A stretch of DNA of 24,342 bases from Synechococcus sp. MED650 (GTDB taxonomy: Bacteria > Cyanobacteriota > Cyanobacteriia > PCC-6307 > Cyanobiaceae). Both the position numbers and the translations under genes were made by a program. This document shows positions 7,526 to 15,095 of the stretch, piece after piece (the stretch's first letter is position 1; each line of letters opens with the position of its first letter). A model generated the notes under the pieces. The model made no database searches. It was not told the DNA's origin and saw nothing but the letters and a program-made list of their open reading frames with translations. The stretch spans positions 1-24,342 of the forward strand of contig NZHI01000004.1 in assembly GCA_002691345.1 (NCBI GenBank), in the 5' to 3' direction.

Positions 7526-8784
7526 ACGTTTCCACAACGAACAACCCGTTCTGCAGTGTCATTCCGCTCAGCACCCCGGGAATTTTTGCTGCCAAGTTGC
7601 TGCTCCCCTTTGGCAGTGCTCTGGACCCTGTTGGCAAGCGAGGAGCCCACGATCTACTCGCTTCACTCCTGAGCCGAGGTTGTGGCACCTTCAGCAACGA
7701 GGCCATGGCTGATCTGGTGGAGGGCTGTGGTGCCGGGCTTCGCTGTGATGCCCATGAAGACGCCCTCACCCTGAGCCTCCGCTGCACGGTGGACGATGCA
7801 GATCGGCTCCTTCCGCTGCTGAACGCGATGGTGCGCGAGCCGCATCTCGACCAAGATCAAGTGGATCTGGAGCGATCCCTAAGCATCCAGGCGATTCAAC
7901 GGCAACGGGAGGATCCGTTCCATCTGGCCAGTTTGGGGTGGCGACAACTCGCCTATGGATCAGGTGGATACGGCCATGACCCCGTCGGCCTTGAGGAGGA
8001 TCTGCAGACGATCGATCGTGATGACCTTGTTGCGCTGGCCGAACAGCTTCCAACAGGCAGTTGCGCCTTCGCCGTTGCTGGGTCTCTGCCTCCGCACTTC
8101 ACAAGTGATCTCGTCGCCGCTGCTGGTTTTCAGGACTGGCCATCCGCATTGAACCAAGCCCTTCCGCCGTCACCAGGGAGTGACGGCGCGGGCATCACCC
8201 AGACGATCCAACTGCAGCCGATGGACACGGAGCAGGTTGTGCTCATGCTCGGTCAGGCTGCGGTGGGACACGCCCACCCGGATGACCTTCCCCTGAGGCT
8301 GCTGCAATGTCACCTCGGTGCGGGCATGTCGAGCCTGCTGTTTCAGCGGTTGCGCGAAGAGCACGGTGTTGCCTACGACGTCTCAGCGCATTTCCCCGCA
8401 CTGATCGGTGCTGCACCGTTTGTTCTCTCGGCATCGACCGCCAGCGATCGGGCTGGACTGACCTTGAAGCTGCTGCATGAGATCTGGATGGAGCTGGGCA
8501 CACAACTTCTCTGCCCGGAAGCACTTGCCCTGGCGAAGGCGAAATTCATCGGACAGGTCGCTCACGGGTTGCAGACCTGTTCACAACGGGCCGAACGCAG
8601 TGTTCAGCTCCAATCGATGCGTCTCCCTGAACATCACGACCAGATCTGCATTGAACGCTTGGAGACACTGACCGCGGAAGACCTCAATGCAGCAGCACAA
8701 CGGTGGCTGAGCCAACCCTTGCTCAGTCTTTGCGGACCAGCGTCGACGCTGGACACACTCTCCCGCCAGTGGCAAAGGCCTTAA
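7522..8784 (+). CDS. M16-like protein, non-catalytic partner
   Basis: This is the second M16-fold protein, 420 residues from a GTG at 7522 that overlaps the preceding TGA (GTGA). The frame is open upstream to 7381, but that part is inside the first peptidase. In the segment aligning with the zinc site, GAHDLLASLLSRG (41-53), the three motif residues are replaced: His to Asp44, Glu to Ala47, His to Ser48. It therefore cannot bind zinc in the normal way. The C-terminal half keeps the family pattern GMSSLLFQRLREEHGVAYDV, including the Arg and Tyr used for substrate binding in M16B heterodimers. Such catalytic/inactive pairs form heterodimers in M16B enzymes, and the coupled translation supports that here. 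The stop codon overlaps that of sipA on the other strand. Confidence 0.92.
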   Translation: MNVSTTNNPFCSVIPLSTPGIFAAKLLLPFGSALDPVGKRGAHDLLASLLSRGCGTFSNEAMADLVEGCGAGLRCDAHEDALTLSLRCTVDDADRLLPLLNAMVREPHLDQDQVDLERSLSIQAIQRQREDPFHLASLGWRQLAYGSGGYGHDPVGLEEDLQTIDRDDLVALAEQLPTGSCAFAVAGSLPPHFTSDLVAAAGFQDWPSALNQALPPSPGSDGAGITQTIQLQPMDTEQVVLMLGQAAVGHAHPDDLPLRLLQCHLGAGMSSLLFQRLREEHGVAYDVSAHFPALIGAAPFVLSASTASDRAGLTLKLLHEIWMELGTQLLCPEALALAKAKFIGQVAHGLQTCSQRAERSVQLQSMRLPEHHDQICIERLETLTAEDLNAAAQRWLSQPLLSLCGPASTLDTLSRQWQRP

Positions 8785-9008
8785 TCCCCCTGATCCGCTT
8801 CAACGGGAGTCAGTTGATCCAGGGACAACAAAAACGTGCCGCGTCGAAATCGAATGGCCACCGTTTCGAGTGGATGCAGAGCCACCACCTCGCCAACCTC
8901 TCCGGCATTGACAAGATCGGAAGGCCGGAGCATCGGCATTGGATCTGCCGATTTGAGGTAAGGGAGCTGTTGCTTCAGTTTCAGCTGATCGCCGATGGAT
9001 ACCGTCAT
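8781..9008 (-). CDS. sipA: SipA-like regulator, NblS-interacting (DUF3148)
   Basis: SipA is a small cyanobacterial SH3-like protein that, in Synechococcus elongatus, binds the sensor kinase NblS controlling high-light and nutrient-stress responses. This 75-residue version carries the hallmark SADPMPMLRP at 20-29, then VNAGEVGEVVALHP and VAIRFRRGTFLLSLDQLTPV, matching the family along its whole length. A TTG codon just upstream (9011) is in frame, but the ATG at 9008 is the natural start. The gene converges on the M16 partner; the two stop codons share bases (TTAA at 8781-8784). Fifty-six bases separate its start from bioY on the opposite strand. The identification is from the motif; the regulatory role is by homology. 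Confidence 0.9.
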   Translation of the reverse strand: MTVSIGDQLKLKQQLPYLKSADPMPMLRPSDLVNAGEVGEVVALHPLETVAIRFRRGTFLLSLDQLTPVEADQGD

Positions 9009-9064
9009 CAAATCTGGGCAGAGCCTGCATTGTCGAGCAGGATGGTGCGAGTTGACTGCTGGAT

Positions 9065-9634
9065 GTGAGGGCTCTCGCCTCCTGGTGTGGTGCTCTGGCC
9101 GGACTGCTGGCCATCCTGATCGGGGGATTACTGCCAGCCGCTGTGCTGATTCCCGTGCCTGAGCCCTTGCTGATCGACCTGCCGGTCACCTGGCAGGTTC
9201 CAGCGCTGTTCCTGTGCTCCATGGTGAGTGGCCCTCGGGCGGGGGTCATGGCGGCAGTTGCTTATCTCACCCTGGGGCTTCTCAATCTGCCTGTCTTCCA
9301 CGGTGGTGGTGGGCTGAGCTATGTGCTTCAGCCAGGCTTTGGCTACTTGGCGGGTTTCATTCCAGCGGCCTGGCTCACCGGGCGTCTGTCGCATCAGAGC
9401 GGCATGGGCGACTTGATTCGGCAATCCCTTTCAGCCTTGGCCGGGCTGTTCATCCTTCAGATCTGCGGACTGTTGAACCTCGGCCTTGGGGCAATGTTCG
9501 GGCGCTGGTCCACGCCCCTGCTCCCTCTGATCATGCAATACACGATCGGGCCGCTTCCATCCCAGCTGCTGCTCTGCATTGCCGTGGGAGGCCTGTCGGT
9601 GCTGCTGCGCCGGCTGCTGGTCGTTGATCCATGA
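9065..9634 (+). CDS. bioY: BioY biotin-uptake S-component
   Basis: BioY is the membrane protein that captures biotin, either alone or as S-component of an energy-coupling-factor transporter. The 189 residues form about six hydrophobic helices. The signature region LGLLNLPVFHGGGGLSYVLQPGFGYLAGF, spanning residues about 70-98, matches the BioY pattern of a glycine stretch followed by P..GYL.GF. The start is a GTG at 9065; no in-frame ATG lies before the first helix. The stop overlaps the lspA start as ATGA. No T-component or ATPase is adjacent, so BioY either works alone or uses components encoded elsewhere. Confidence 0.9.
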   Translation: MRALASWCGALAGLLAILIGGLLPAAVLIPVPEPLLIDLPVTWQVPALFLCSMVSGPRAGVMAAVAYLTLGLLNLPVFHGGGGLSYVLQPGFGYLAGFIPAAWLTGRLSHQSGMGDLIRQSLSALAGLFILQICGLLNLGLGAMFGRWSTPLLPLIMQYTIGPLPSQLLLCIAVGGLSVLLRRLLVVDP

Positions 9635-10107
9635 GCCGGACCTTGCACCGTCGCACCACGCTGCTGATTGCGCTGGTCATCGTCCTCATCGATCAGCTCA
9701 GCAAAATCGCAGCTTCCTCCTTGCTGGAACGCGGGCAGAGCGTCCCCTTGATTCCCAACCTGCTCTCTCTCCAGCTGGTGCACAACACCGGAGCAGCCTT
9801 CAGCATTTTGCGGGATTCCACCGCTGTTCTTGGCTTGCTGAGCCTGGTGGTGGGCAGTGGGCTCATCGTCTGGATCTGGCGTCACCGCACGCAACCGCTC
9901 TGGCAAGGGCTTGCTGCTGCTTTCCTGCTGGGAGGGACCCTCGGGAACGGTCTCGATCGTTGGCGCTTGAGCCATGTGGTGGATTTTCTGGCCTTTGTTC
10001 CAATCGATTTCCCGATCTTCAACGGGGCTGATATCGCCATCAACATCGCCGTGCTGTGCTTCGCCATCGATGTCTGGACCCATCGCGATGACACACACCG
10101 TGGCTAG
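9631..10107 (+). CDS. lspA: Lipoprotein signal peptidase II
   Basis: LspA is the inner-membrane aspartic protease that removes signal peptides from diacylglyceryl-modified prolipoproteins. The 158 residues carry all family boxes: IDQLSK at 20-25, LVHNTGAAFS at 49-58, GGTLGNGLDRW at 101-111, VVDFL with catalytic Asp118, and FPIFNGADIAIN with catalytic Asp134. Four transmembrane helices are visible. The ATG overlaps the bioY stop, so the two genes are coupled. Confidence 0.97.
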   Translation: MSRTLHRRTTLLIALVIVLIDQLSKIAASSLLERGQSVPLIPNLLSLQLVHNTGAAFSILRDSTAVLGLLSLVVGSGLIVWIWRHRTQPLWQGLAAAFLLGGTLGNGLDRWRLSHVVDFLAFVPIDFPIFNGADIAINIAVLCFAIDVWTHRDDTHRG

Positions 10108-10186
10108 AGCCAAGTTCGATTCCCTTGCCCCAGAACTGGGGAACGAGATCATTCGTGCGCCAGGGCGAGGACGTTTGAAGTCATGA
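10088..10186 (+). CDS. Possible 32-residue linking ORF between lspA and the GTPase
   Basis: A complete short frame starts at an ATG inside the end of lspA (10088) and stops at a TGA that overlaps the GTPase start (ATGA at 10183-10186). The product would begin MTHTVARAKFDSLAPELGNE and end in a basic RAPGRGRLKS tail. It spans the only gap between the two genes and would couple translation across it. It contains a short palindrome (ccccagaactgggg). No ribosome-binding site is visible, and I do not recognise the peptide. It may be a chance frame. Confidence 0.25.
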   Translation: MTHTVARAKFDSLAPELGNEIIRAPGRGRLKS

Positions 10187-11769
10187 ACCGGCAGACCAGG
10201 CTGCTTCTTGGGCTTGCAGCCGCCCTGGTGGCCTTGGTGCTGCTTGGGGTTGCTGTTCAGACAGTCCGCACCCTGCTTTGGGATCTGAGTTACTTCCTGC
10301 CGCCATGGCTGCTGACGCCCATTTTGCTGCTTGGGCTGGCCCTGATCGCGTTGCTGGTGGTGCAGGTGGGCTGGCCATGGTGGAAACGCTGGCAAAAGGC
10401 TGCCCTGCGCTCGAAGCCCACTCCAGCCATGGCCCCCAATAGCCGCAGGGACGCCGCCGCAGAAAGCCTTGGTCATGTCGACCGCCTGATCGAACGCATT
10501 CAGGACGACATCAGCCGTGAAGGCCTGCAACAGGAACGCGACCGTGTCGCCGAAGAATTGAATCGAGGTGATCTCGTGGTGGTGGTGTTCGGCACCGGCT
10601 CCAGCGGAAAGACATCGCTTATTCGCGCCCTGTTGAACGACATGGTGGGCAAGGTGGGGGCCCCGATGGGCGTCACCAAGACCACAAGCAGCTATCGCTT
10701 GCGTCTTCAGGGATTGAAGCGGGGGCTCCAACTGGTGGATACACCAGGAATTCTTGAAGAAGGAGCCGAGGGGATCAGCCGTGAAGAACTGGCCCGACGG
10801 CGGGCGGTTCGCGCTGATCTGCTGGTGGTGGTGGTTGACGGAGATCTCAGAGCCTCGGAACTGGCGGTGGTTCAAGCGCTCTCTGTTCTGGGGAAGCGGT
10901 TGTTGCTGGTGCTCAACAAGCGCGATCTGCGAGGCCTAGAGGAGGAGAAGCGACTGTTGAACGTGCTTCGCAACCGCTGCAGCGCCCTGCTTCCAGCAGT
11001 GGATGTTGTGGCCTGCAGCGCGGCCCCACAGTCCATCCCCCAGCCCGGCAAACAACCACTGCAACCCCGTCCCGATGTCTCGGACCTGATCCAACGCCTT
11101 GCTGTTGTGCTGCGCGCTGAAGGTGAAGAACTGATTGCCGACAACATTCTTCTGCAATGCCGGTCTCTGGATTCAAGAGGCCGATCCCTGCTCGGCGAAC
11201 AGCGTTGCAATCAAGCCAAACGCTGCGTAGACCGTTACAGCTGGATCGGAGCGGGGATCGTTGCGGCCAATCCTCTGCCCGGGGTGGATCTGCTCAGTAC
11301 AGCTGCGGTGAATGCCCAGATGGTGCTGGAGCTGGCCACCGTCTACGGCGTGGAGATGTCGCGCGATCGTGCCCGAGACCTTGCCATGTCTGTCGGCAAA
11401 ACACTCGCCAAACTGGGCATTGTCAAAGGAGCGATGAGTCTGCTCGCAACAGGGTTGAGCGTGACGCTTCCCACGCTGGTACTGGGGCAGGTTCTGCAGG
11501 GTGTTGCGGCCGCGTGGCTCACGCGAATCGCTGGGAGCAGCTTCATTCGCTATTTCGAACAAGACCAAGACTGGGGCGATGGCGGGATGCAGGAAGCGGT
11601 GCAGCAGGCCTTTGAATTGAATCGGCGGGAAGCTTCACTCAAGCGATTTCTCGAGAGCGCGATGCGGCAGGTGGTGGAACCACTTCAACGGTCGGCGGGT
11701 CGCCTGCCCCCACGCCCAGGGCCTCAGGAGGGGGGGGAAGCATCGGACCGCGGGCATCGAGAACGGTGA
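10183..11769 (+). CDS. Membrane-anchored GTPase with DUF697-like C-terminal domain
   Basis: This 528-residue protein starts with two transmembrane helices (about 7-28 and 42-63). A charged linker follows, then an Era-like G domain: P-loop GTGSSGKT (137-144), TKTTSS (165-170) as probable switch I, DTPG (186-189), NKRD (245-248) and CSA (278-280). From about 340 to 470 it has hydrophobic segments typical of DUF697 proteins (GAGIVAANPLPGVDLLSTAAVNAQMV; GIVKGAMSLLATGLSVTLPTLVLG). The C-terminus is Pro/Gly/Arg-rich. Related cyanobacterial proteins are annotated only as small GTP-binding proteins, so the role is unknown. Its last 43 codons overlap a small gene on the opposite strand, and the real C-terminus could be correspondingly unconstrained. 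Confidence 0.9.
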   Translation: MNRQTRLLLGLAAALVALVLLGVAVQTVRTLLWDLSYFLPPWLLTPILLLGLALIALLVVQVGWPWWKRWQKAALRSKPTPAMAPNSRRDAAAESLGHVDRLIERIQDDISREGLQQERDRVAEELNRGDLVVVVFGTGSSGKTSLIRALLNDMVGKVGAPMGVTKTTSSYRLRLQGLKRGLQLVDTPGILEEGAEGISREELARRRAVRADLLVVVVDGDLRASELAVVQALSVLGKRLLLVLNKRDLRGLEEEKRLLNVLRNRCSALLPAVDVVACSAAPQSIPQPGKQPLQPRPDVSDLIQRLAVVLRAEGEELIADNILLQCRSLDSRGRSLLGEQRCNQAKRCVDRYSWIGAGIVAANPLPGVDLLSTAAVNAQMVLELATVYGVEMSRDRARDLAMSVGKTLAKLGIVKGAMSLLATGLSVTLPTLVLGQVLQGVAAAWLTRIAGSSFIRYFEQDQDWGDGGMQEAVQQAFELNRREASLKRFLESAMRQVVEPLQRSAGRLPPRPGPQEGGEASDRGHRER

Positions 11770-11857
11770 TCAACAACAGATAAATCACGCCGATCGCGAC
11801 AGAAATGGCCCCGGTGACGATGGCCACCCACTTGGAACGTTTCGGCTCTTCAGGCAC
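11639..11857 (-). CDS. Small single-pass membrane protein, function unknown
   Basis: The 72 residues start at a GTG and read MPEEPKRSKWVAIVTGAISV at the N-terminus. One transmembrane helix lies at about 10-33, followed by a Pro-rich tail (RGPMLPPPPEALG, then VEVVPPPA). The charged N-terminus, clean helix and PPPP motif look like a genuine small cyanobacterial membrane protein and not a chance frame. It overlaps the 3' end of the GTPase gene by 131 bases in antisense orientation, which covers the end of its helix and its whole tail. It lies 41 bases upstream of the tail end of the decarboxylase gene region, on the same strand and downstream of that gene. Confidence 0.7.
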   Translation of the reverse strand: MPEEPKRSKWVAIVTGAISVAIGVIYLLLITVLDARGPMLPPPPEALGVGAGDPPTVEVVPPPAASRSREIA

Positions 11858-11898
11858 AGGCTGTTCCCTTCAAAGAGTGGATTTTGATGGATCAGAAC

Positions 11899-13311
11899 TC
11901 AACGCAGGGAATCATGAAGGAGCTGCGCTAACGCGTTCAGGTGCGACTCCGTGGTGTGGGGATTGCCAAAAACAGCCTTAAGACAGAAACGCTGGCGATA
12001 ACGAGGCCGCGAGAGCATGAAACCCGAAGCCAACAACGACTGACGGGTCGATTCACTCCATCGTTCCGTTTCAGCAGCACTCATCTGGGTGGGATGCATC
12101 GCCAGAACATGCAGATCTCCGGGAAGAACTTGCATGAGGTGCGGGTCCAGCGCTGCGGCAAACAAGGCTCGACGGTGAAGCGCTGACGCCAGCACCGCCT
12201 CGATCCCCTCCTCACCCAGCTGACGTAACCCGAGCCAGAGCTTCAACACTTCCGCAGGTCGGGTGCCCTGAAGACCCATTTCACCGCCATGGTCGAGATC
12301 CGTCGGCGGTTGCATGTAAGGGAGTCCTGTGGAGAACGCACGCCGCAGATGATCGCGTTGCTGGAGGAGCAGCAGAGAGGAAGCTTTGGTAATTCCAAGC
12401 AGCTTCTGGGGATTCAGGGTGATCGAATCAGCCCGTTCAAGCCCACTCACAAGTGGGACATGGGCGTTGCTGAGCGCAAAGACACCGCCGATCGCAGCAT
12501 CAACATGCAACCAAACCCCAGCTTTCTCGCAGACATCAGCCAGAGCAATGAGGGGGTCGATGGCACCGCGAACCGTGGTTCCCGCCGTCGCCACAACGGC
12601 GACACAGGGACGACCCTGATCCCTCAGCGCCGTTAAGCGACGCTCCACGGCTTCAGCGCAGAGGCGGCCTTCAGCATCGACAGGCAGCTCCTGCAGGCCA
12701 TCGCCTGCCAAACCCATGACTCGAACAGCTTTGGCCAGGGAGACATGGGCATCTTCGCTGCAGAGAACAACGGCGTTCGATGCCGCGGCTCCCGCCGCCA
12801 TGCGCGCCGTGACAAGCGCCATCAGGTTGCTGAGGGTGCCTCCGCTGGCCAAGACCCCGCCGGATGTCGACGGCAGGCCGATGCGGTGGCAAAACCAACG
12901 GCAGAGTTCATGTTCCAACCCGGTAAGACCGGGAGACAACTCCTCCGCCAGCAGGTTGTTGTTCAACCCGGCACAAACCAGTTCTGCGGCAATCGATGCC
13001 GTGAGAGGGGGCGGATCCAGATGGGCTAAGGCTCCCGGATGAGACGGCTGATAAGCACCATCCATCACCCGTTGCAAATCCTGGAGAAGGCCTGCCACAT
13101 CACGCCCATGACGGGTCGGTGCCACCTCCGGGAGTGGGCGCATCAATGGCAGAGGTGCAGAGCTTTCCGCAGAACCAATCCAATGGCAGAGGAGATCAGC
13201 GGTGCGATGAAGAAACTCCCTCAGGCCTGGATCCAACGCAGCGGCCGAAGCGAACGGTTCAAGCCGATCCGTCAGGTTGGGATGATCAGGCCTGGCGTGC
13301 AACGGGGTCAT
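11899..13311 (-). CDS. PLP-dependent group II amino acid decarboxylase
   Basis: This 470-residue fold-type I enzyme belongs to the glutamate/diaminobutyrate/aromatic amino acid decarboxylase family. From the ATG at 13311 the PLP-stacking His189 lies in SEDAHVS, the PLP-nitrogen Asp271 in WLHVDAAIGG and the Schiff-base Lys303 in LNPQKLLGI. The entry motif GVLASGGTLSNLMAL and the substrate-side segment AELVCAGLNNNLLAEELSPGLT are typical. The sequence alone does not give the substrate; glutamate, aspartate, diaminobutyrate and cysteine sulfinate are all possible. A TTG at 13314 is also in frame, but the ATG is preferred. The gene is divergent from tadA with about 60 bases between the starts. Confidence 0.9.
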   Translation of the reverse strand: MTPLHARPDHPNLTDRLEPFASAAALDPGLREFLHRTADLLCHWIGSAESSAPLPLMRPLPEVAPTRHGRDVAGLLQDLQRVMDGAYQPSHPGALAHLDPPPLTASIAAELVCAGLNNNLLAEELSPGLTGLEHELCRWFCHRIGLPSTSGGVLASGGTLSNLMALVTARMAAGAAASNAVVLCSEDAHVSLAKAVRVMGLAGDGLQELPVDAEGRLCAEAVERRLTALRDQGRPCVAVVATAGTTVRGAIDPLIALADVCEKAGVWLHVDAAIGGVFALSNAHVPLVSGLERADSITLNPQKLLGITKASSLLLLQQRDHLRRAFSTGLPYMQPPTDLDHGGEMGLQGTRPAEVLKLWLGLRQLGEEGIEAVLASALHRRALFAAALDPHLMQVLPGDLHVLAMHPTQMSAAETERWSESTRQSLLASGFMLSRPRYRQRFCLKAVFGNPHTTESHLNALAQLLHDSLR

Positions 13312-13372
13312 CAAGACTTCAGTGATCCTCGCGTCCCATGGGAGGGTGCCAAAAAGGAGATGGTCAGTTGAG

Positions 13373-13846
13373 ATGGCTCAGCAAATCCGATTCCAACGCT
13401 GGATGCAGGTTCTGCTGATGCGCGCTGCGGAAGCAGGTCGGGATGGAGAAGTTCCCGTGGCTGCTGTGGTGCTGAATGGGCAGGGTCACGCCATCGGCCA
13501 TGGACGAAACCGTCGTGAGAATGACCGCGATCCCCTGGGCCATGCAGAACTGGTAGCGCTTCAGCAAGCCGCGCGTGTTCAAGGGGACTGGCGATTCAAT
13601 GACTCCACCCTGATCGTGACCCTGGAACCCTGCCCCATGTGCGCAGGTGCTCTGGTGCAAGCACGCATGGGAACCGTGGTTTACGGAGCTGCTGATCAGA
13701 AACGTGGCGGCTTGGGGGGAACAGTGGACTTATCCACTCACATCAGTGCTCACCACAGGATGAGCGTGGTGAGCGGTGTGATGGAGGTGGAGGCTCGCGA
13801 ACAGCTGGAGAGCTGGTTCAGGCAGCGGCGGCAAGGTTGCCGCTGA
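13373..13846 (+). CDS. tadA: tRNA adenosine(34) deaminase
   Basis: TadA converts A34 to inosine in the anticodon of tRNA-Arg(ACG), an essential step for decoding CGN codons. The 157-residue protein has the zinc/catalytic motif HAE (His57, Glu59, in PLGHAELVAL) and PCPMC (Cys87, Cys90, in TLEPCPMCAGAL), in cytidine-deaminase-fold order. EVPVAAVV (26-33) and NDSTLIVTLEPC are family-typical. The frame extends upstream to 13322, but the ATG at 13373 fits the usual N-terminus; a purine-rich aaaaaggaga lies 12 bases before it. Its last 29 bases overlap the aminotransferase gene on the other strand. Confidence 0.94.
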   Translation: MAQQIRFQRWMQVLLMRAAEAGRDGEVPVAAVVLNGQGHAIGHGRNRRENDRDPLGHAELVALQQAARVQGDWRFNDSTLIVTLEPCPMCAGALVQARMGTVVYGAADQKRGGLGGTVDLSTHISAHHRMSVVSGVMEVEAREQLESWFRQRRQGCR

Positions 13847-14999
13847 AACGCGGCAACTCGGTTTCAAACAGATTGAGCAGCTTGTTCACATTCTCCGGAG
13901 TGGAGTTGTAGCCCATCAGGCCGATGCGCCAGATCTTGCCGGCCAGGGAGCCGAGTCCGCCGCCCACTTCAATGCCGTGATGATTGAGCAGATGCTGGCT
14001 GAAGGCCTTGCCGTCCACACCCTCGGGAATACGAACGGTGGTCAGAGTCGGGAGACGGCGGTCGGCGGGAACGTGCATGGACAACCCAAGACCTTCCAAC
14101 CCGCTCCAAAGCATTTCGGCATTGCGACGGTGACGGGCCCAGGCCTGATCAAGGCCCTCCTCAGCGAGAAGGCGCAGCGCTTCACGCATGCCGAAATTCA
14201 TGTTCACCGGTGCCGTGTGGTGATACACACGATCGCTGCCCCAGTACTTGTTGAGCAGTGACACATCCAGATACCAGTTGGGCACCTTGCCGCTGCGGGA
14301 CGCCATCTTGGCCTCAGCGCGGGGCCCCATCGTGAACGGTCCAAGACCTGGAGGACAGCTCAAACCCTTCTGGCTGCAGCTGTAGGCCAGATCCACCTTC
14401 CACTCATCGATGTAGAGGGGAACGCCTCCCAGGGAGGTCACAGTGTCCAGCAATAACAAGCAATCATGCTTGCGGCAGAGATCTCCAACACCATCCATCG
14501 GCTGGCAAACACCAGTGGATGTTTCGGCGTGCACCATGGCCAGGATGGCTGGCTTGTGTTCAAGCAAAGCCGCTTCGAGCTCCTCAAGGGAGAACCACTC
14601 ACCCCAGGGCTTCTCAATCGTCTTCACCTCAGCCCGATAACGGCCAGCCATGTCGGCAAGGCGAAGGCCGAAATATCCCTTTACGGCAACCAGAACCGTG
14701 TCGCCGGGCTCAATGGTGTTGGCAATGGTGGCTTCCATAGCCGCACTACCGGTGCCGCTCATCGGCAGGGTAAGGCGGTTATCGGTTTGCCAGGCATATC
14801 GCAGGAGCTCTTGAACTTCACCCATGAGCTCCACGTAAAGGGGATCGAGGTGCCCGATGGGTGTGCGGGATAAAGCCTGCAGAACGGTTGGATGGGCGTT
14901 AGAAGGCCCTGGGCCCAGAAGGAGACGATCTGGCGTAGCAATGGGTGCAAATGCCCTGCGGTGACGATCGTCAACGGGAAGAAGGGAGTTCGTCGTCAC
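13818..14999 (-). CDS. Class V aminotransferase (serine/alanine-glyoxylate type)
   Basis: This PLP enzyme of about 393 residues probably transaminates glyoxylate with serine or alanine, feeding glycine into the photorespiratory pathway. Visible motifs are LLLGPGPSNAHP near the N-terminus, the phosphate-binding MSGTGSAAMEA, VHAETSTGV, DTVTSLGG with the PLP Asp, and the Schiff-base lysine in SCSQKGLSCPPGL (Lys211). HHTAPVNMNFGMREAL and GGLGSLAGKIWRIGLMG also match the AGT family. Starts are a GTG at 14999 or a TTG at 15002; homologues often begin closer to the APIATPDRLLLGPG segment, so the first 15-18 residues are uncertain. The donor amino acid is not decided by the sequence. It ends inside the 3' end of tadA and follows apcF by about 95 bases. 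Confidence 0.9.
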   Translation of the reverse strand: MTTNSLLPVDDRHRRAFAPIATPDRLLLGPGPSNAHPTVLQALSRTPIGHLDPLYVELMGEVQELLRYAWQTDNRLTLPMSGTGSAAMEATIANTIEPGDTVLVAVKGYFGLRLADMAGRYRAEVKTIEKPWGEWFSLEELEAALLEHKPAILAMVHAETSTGVCQPMDGVGDLCRKHDCLLLLDTVTSLGGVPLYIDEWKVDLAYSCSQKGLSCPPGLGPFTMGPRAEAKMASRSGKVPNWYLDVSLLNKYWGSDRVYHHTAPVNMNFGMREALRLLAEEGLDQAWARHRRNAEMLWSGLEGLGLSMHVPADRRLPTLTTVRIPEGVDGKAFSQHLLNHHGIEVGGGLGSLAGKIWRIGLMGYNSTPENVNKLLNLFETELPRFSGNLAAAA

Positions 15000-15095
15000 C
15001 AAAGCCCTGGTCGTTGGATCACTGCCGTGAGCCTACGCAGTCGAGGCGCTGCCCACGGAAGGTCACTACAGGATTGCAACCGTTCAGAAGGGGAT

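Noticed and set aside
10113..10140. tRNA T-arm-like string (gttcgattccc) between lspA and the GTPase gene
   Set aside because: No acceptor, D or anticodon arms can be formed around it, and the adjacent ccccagaactgggg palindrome has no U-tract.
9457..10875. Minus-strand frame of 472 codons across bioY, lspA and the GTPase
   Set aside because: It is rich in Gln, His and Pro with no motif, and lies antisense to three well-supported genes.
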